Source: Dyadobacter jejuensis
GTDB taxonomy: Bacteria > Bacteroidota > Bacteroidia > Cytophagales > Spirosomataceae
Length of the DNA stretch: 64,000 nt
Reading direction: 5' to 3'
NCBI RefSeq assembly: GCF_003149085.1
Contig: NZ_QGDT01000015.1
Coordinates: 1 to 64,000, forward strand
The translations under genes and the position numbers were made by a program. Below are positions 63,801 through 64,000 of this stretch, in pieces (position 1 is the first letter of the stretch; each line of letters starts with the position of its first letter). Under the pieces are notes generated by a model. That model was not told the DNA's origin, searched no databases, and saw only the letters and a list, made by a program, of their open reading frames with translations.

Positions 63801-64000
63801 TGCCCAACCTATGCCGGACCGACGAGGAGATCAGCCATTTGTTGCATGGGCTCAGTGGAGGCTATATCCCGGCTGGGCCAAGCGGATCACCTACGCGAGG
63901 CATGGCGCATATATTACCTACAGGTAGGAATTTCTATTCCGTCGACCCTCGGGCACTTCCTTCACAAGCCGCCTGGGAGGTGGGGGAGCACCTGGCCAAA
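60872..64000 (+). CDS. cobN: CobN cobaltochelatase subunit with N-terminal [2Fe-2S] ferredoxin domain (partial)
   Basis: I read 1043 codons without a stop from ATG 60872 to the window edge, so the 3' end is missing. Residues about 20-120 form a thioredoxin-like [2Fe-2S] ferredoxin domain with SYCYNACCCGRVDRG (Cys26, 30, 31, 32) and GGCLGPCTLANV (Cys67, Cys71). From about residue 135 CobN begins: IPTEGLVFLTHADTDLLALH, HPDLPERADLDDW, VGICFYRAHWISGNTNFVDRLIEAL, then GADALVHVGKHGTLEWLPGKGI and IINDPGEGSQAKRRAHAVVVDHLTPPMTSADSYGEL. CobN is the large subunit that inserts cobalt into hydrogenobyrinate a,c-diamide with ATP-driven partners. The ferredoxin-like part is usually a separate small protein near cobN. 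It is coupled to cobB by an ATGA overlap and lies under the plus-strand riboswitch. Confidence 0.95.
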   Translation, partial: MKRQRITRADGKSINLVQRRGHLSYCYNACCCGRVDRGYAPVPVDLYKEEWLKRKLRNKVHLTKGGCLGPCTLANVVTLLFDGHSIWFHSVNSDWQIVAIYDYIESMIEADGYLVPPAELAEYIFQFYSWKGGESVGLAGTAPIPTEGLVFLTHADTDLLALHRAMELLPDDFPKTLGISLLAIKSEAQMQQLLDRELAEAKIIVVRIHGRLSSIPGYGELVQKCKLRGQHLIVVSGTGEMNPDFAAVSTVSPGILEDTLHYLQAGGYTNLHALMLYLSDRLLYSGYGAEPPQELPEHGIYHPDLPERADLDDWRQHHHPEKPTVGICFYRAHWISGNTNFVDRLIEALEVKNLNVLPIFTASLKAFNEVTERPFAFDYLEEVGIDVLINTISFAITDIRASNGHSGGAMRGLDVPILQAITSGMGQGPWENSSRGLNPLDTAMNVAIPELDGRIITVPISFKERGKEAKGYRPLSDRVARVAGLAHRFSRLRRLSNRDKKVAFILTNSNSKAAQIGNAVGLDSPASLMKMLHAMKAEGYTIEDLPTDGDALIHQLIDRCSYDLNFLTPQQLQQAAGKVEAGQYQEWFDELPDVLKHKMEKQWGAAPGTTYLHQGQIALAGLAFGNVFVALQPPRGYGMDPDAIYHQPDLPPTHHYYAFYRWLRDGWGADALVHVGKHGTLEWLPGKGIGLSENCFPDALLGDLPLFYPFIINDPGEGSQAKRRAHAVVVDHLTPPMTSADSYGELAQLTLLVDEYYRVESLDPSKLPLLQRQIWELIQQTNLDKDLGAMLSRDHGDHKHDWDDEMTPEGVPVSLTEMDGKDMAHLIEDIDGYLCELGAAQIRNGLHILGEMPTGESLVDMLSALTRLSNTGISSLQEALAQWFGYELQELKDAKGQRLADVSKSLVVMSEKSLVTGADVLEALEAIGKQLFQLLEQEYFSFDHIDAVLCAVFHTTPDRPALRAIKEILTFVCTQLVPNLCRTDEEISHLLHGLSGGYIPAGPSGSPTRGMAHILPTGRNFYSVDPRALPSQAAWEVGEHLAK

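Overview
The window reads as a chromosomal segment of a Bacteroidota bacterium, most likely of the order Cytophagales. The supporting signs are two SusC/SusD pairs (one with its own FecI/FecR-type sigma and anti-sigma), a C-terminal type IX secretion sorting domain, many lipoprotein and TonB-dependent proteins, and promoters of the TTG-N19/21-TAnnTTTG type. No rRNA, tRNA, CRISPR array or insertion sequence was recognised.

Layout. (1) 1-6.2 kb is AT-rich and decayed. It holds one intact and two partial TlpA-like thiol-disulfide proteins, a glycosyltransferase fragment, a small double-glycine-leader peptide gene whose core is out of frame after a G7 tract, and a secreted alpha-toroid-like protein split by one TGA. 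(2) 6.2-10.4 kb, minus strand: a coupled response regulator/histidine kinase pair and a T9SS-exported SASA-type esterase. (3) 10.7-20.7 kb: a DUF6797/cytochrome c protein, a sorbosone-dehydrogenase-like propeller, a hotdog thioesterase, a NYN-LOTUS RNase, a GMC oxidoreductase, an imelysin and a DUF202 membrane protein. A set of degenerate 7-nt repeat arrays lies at 19961-20295. (4) 20.9-32.1 kb is a glycan-utilisation locus: an N-terminally shortened GH42-like protein, SusC, SusD, a PKD-like lipoprotein, a GH27 alpha-galactosidase and a GH29 alpha-fucosidase. (5) 32.3-39.3 kb: a luciferase-like monooxygenase, a DUF1549/DUF1553 cytochrome with a LamG-like insert overlapping a DUF1501 gene, and an esterase. 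(6) 39.4-43.6 kb, minus: a TetR regulator with Ohr, MDR reductase, iron-type ADH and DJ-1/PfpI, a stress or carbonyl detoxification operon with two matching candidate operators. (7) 44-51.1 kb: ECF sigma, FecR, STN-containing SusC, SusD. (8) 51.2-54.9 kb, minus: an arsenic operon arsR-DUF6428-arsN-arsC-ACR3-metallophosphoesterase behind a well-formed promoter/operator. (9) 55.7-64 kb: a cobalamin/cobalt region with two divergent cobalamin riboswitches. The minus-strand one leads a Ni/Co transporter and a BtuB-like receptor. The plus-strand one leads cobB and a long cobN, which carries an N-terminal [2Fe-2S] ferredoxin domain and runs off the right edge.

The genes mostly serve nutrient capture at the outer membrane (glycans, cobalamin), extracellular or periplasmic oxidation, and resistance to arsenic and reactive compounds. 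The strongest candidates for something undescribed are the frameshifted leader peptide with its TlpA neighbours, the heptameric repeat block and the ferredoxin-CobN fusion.
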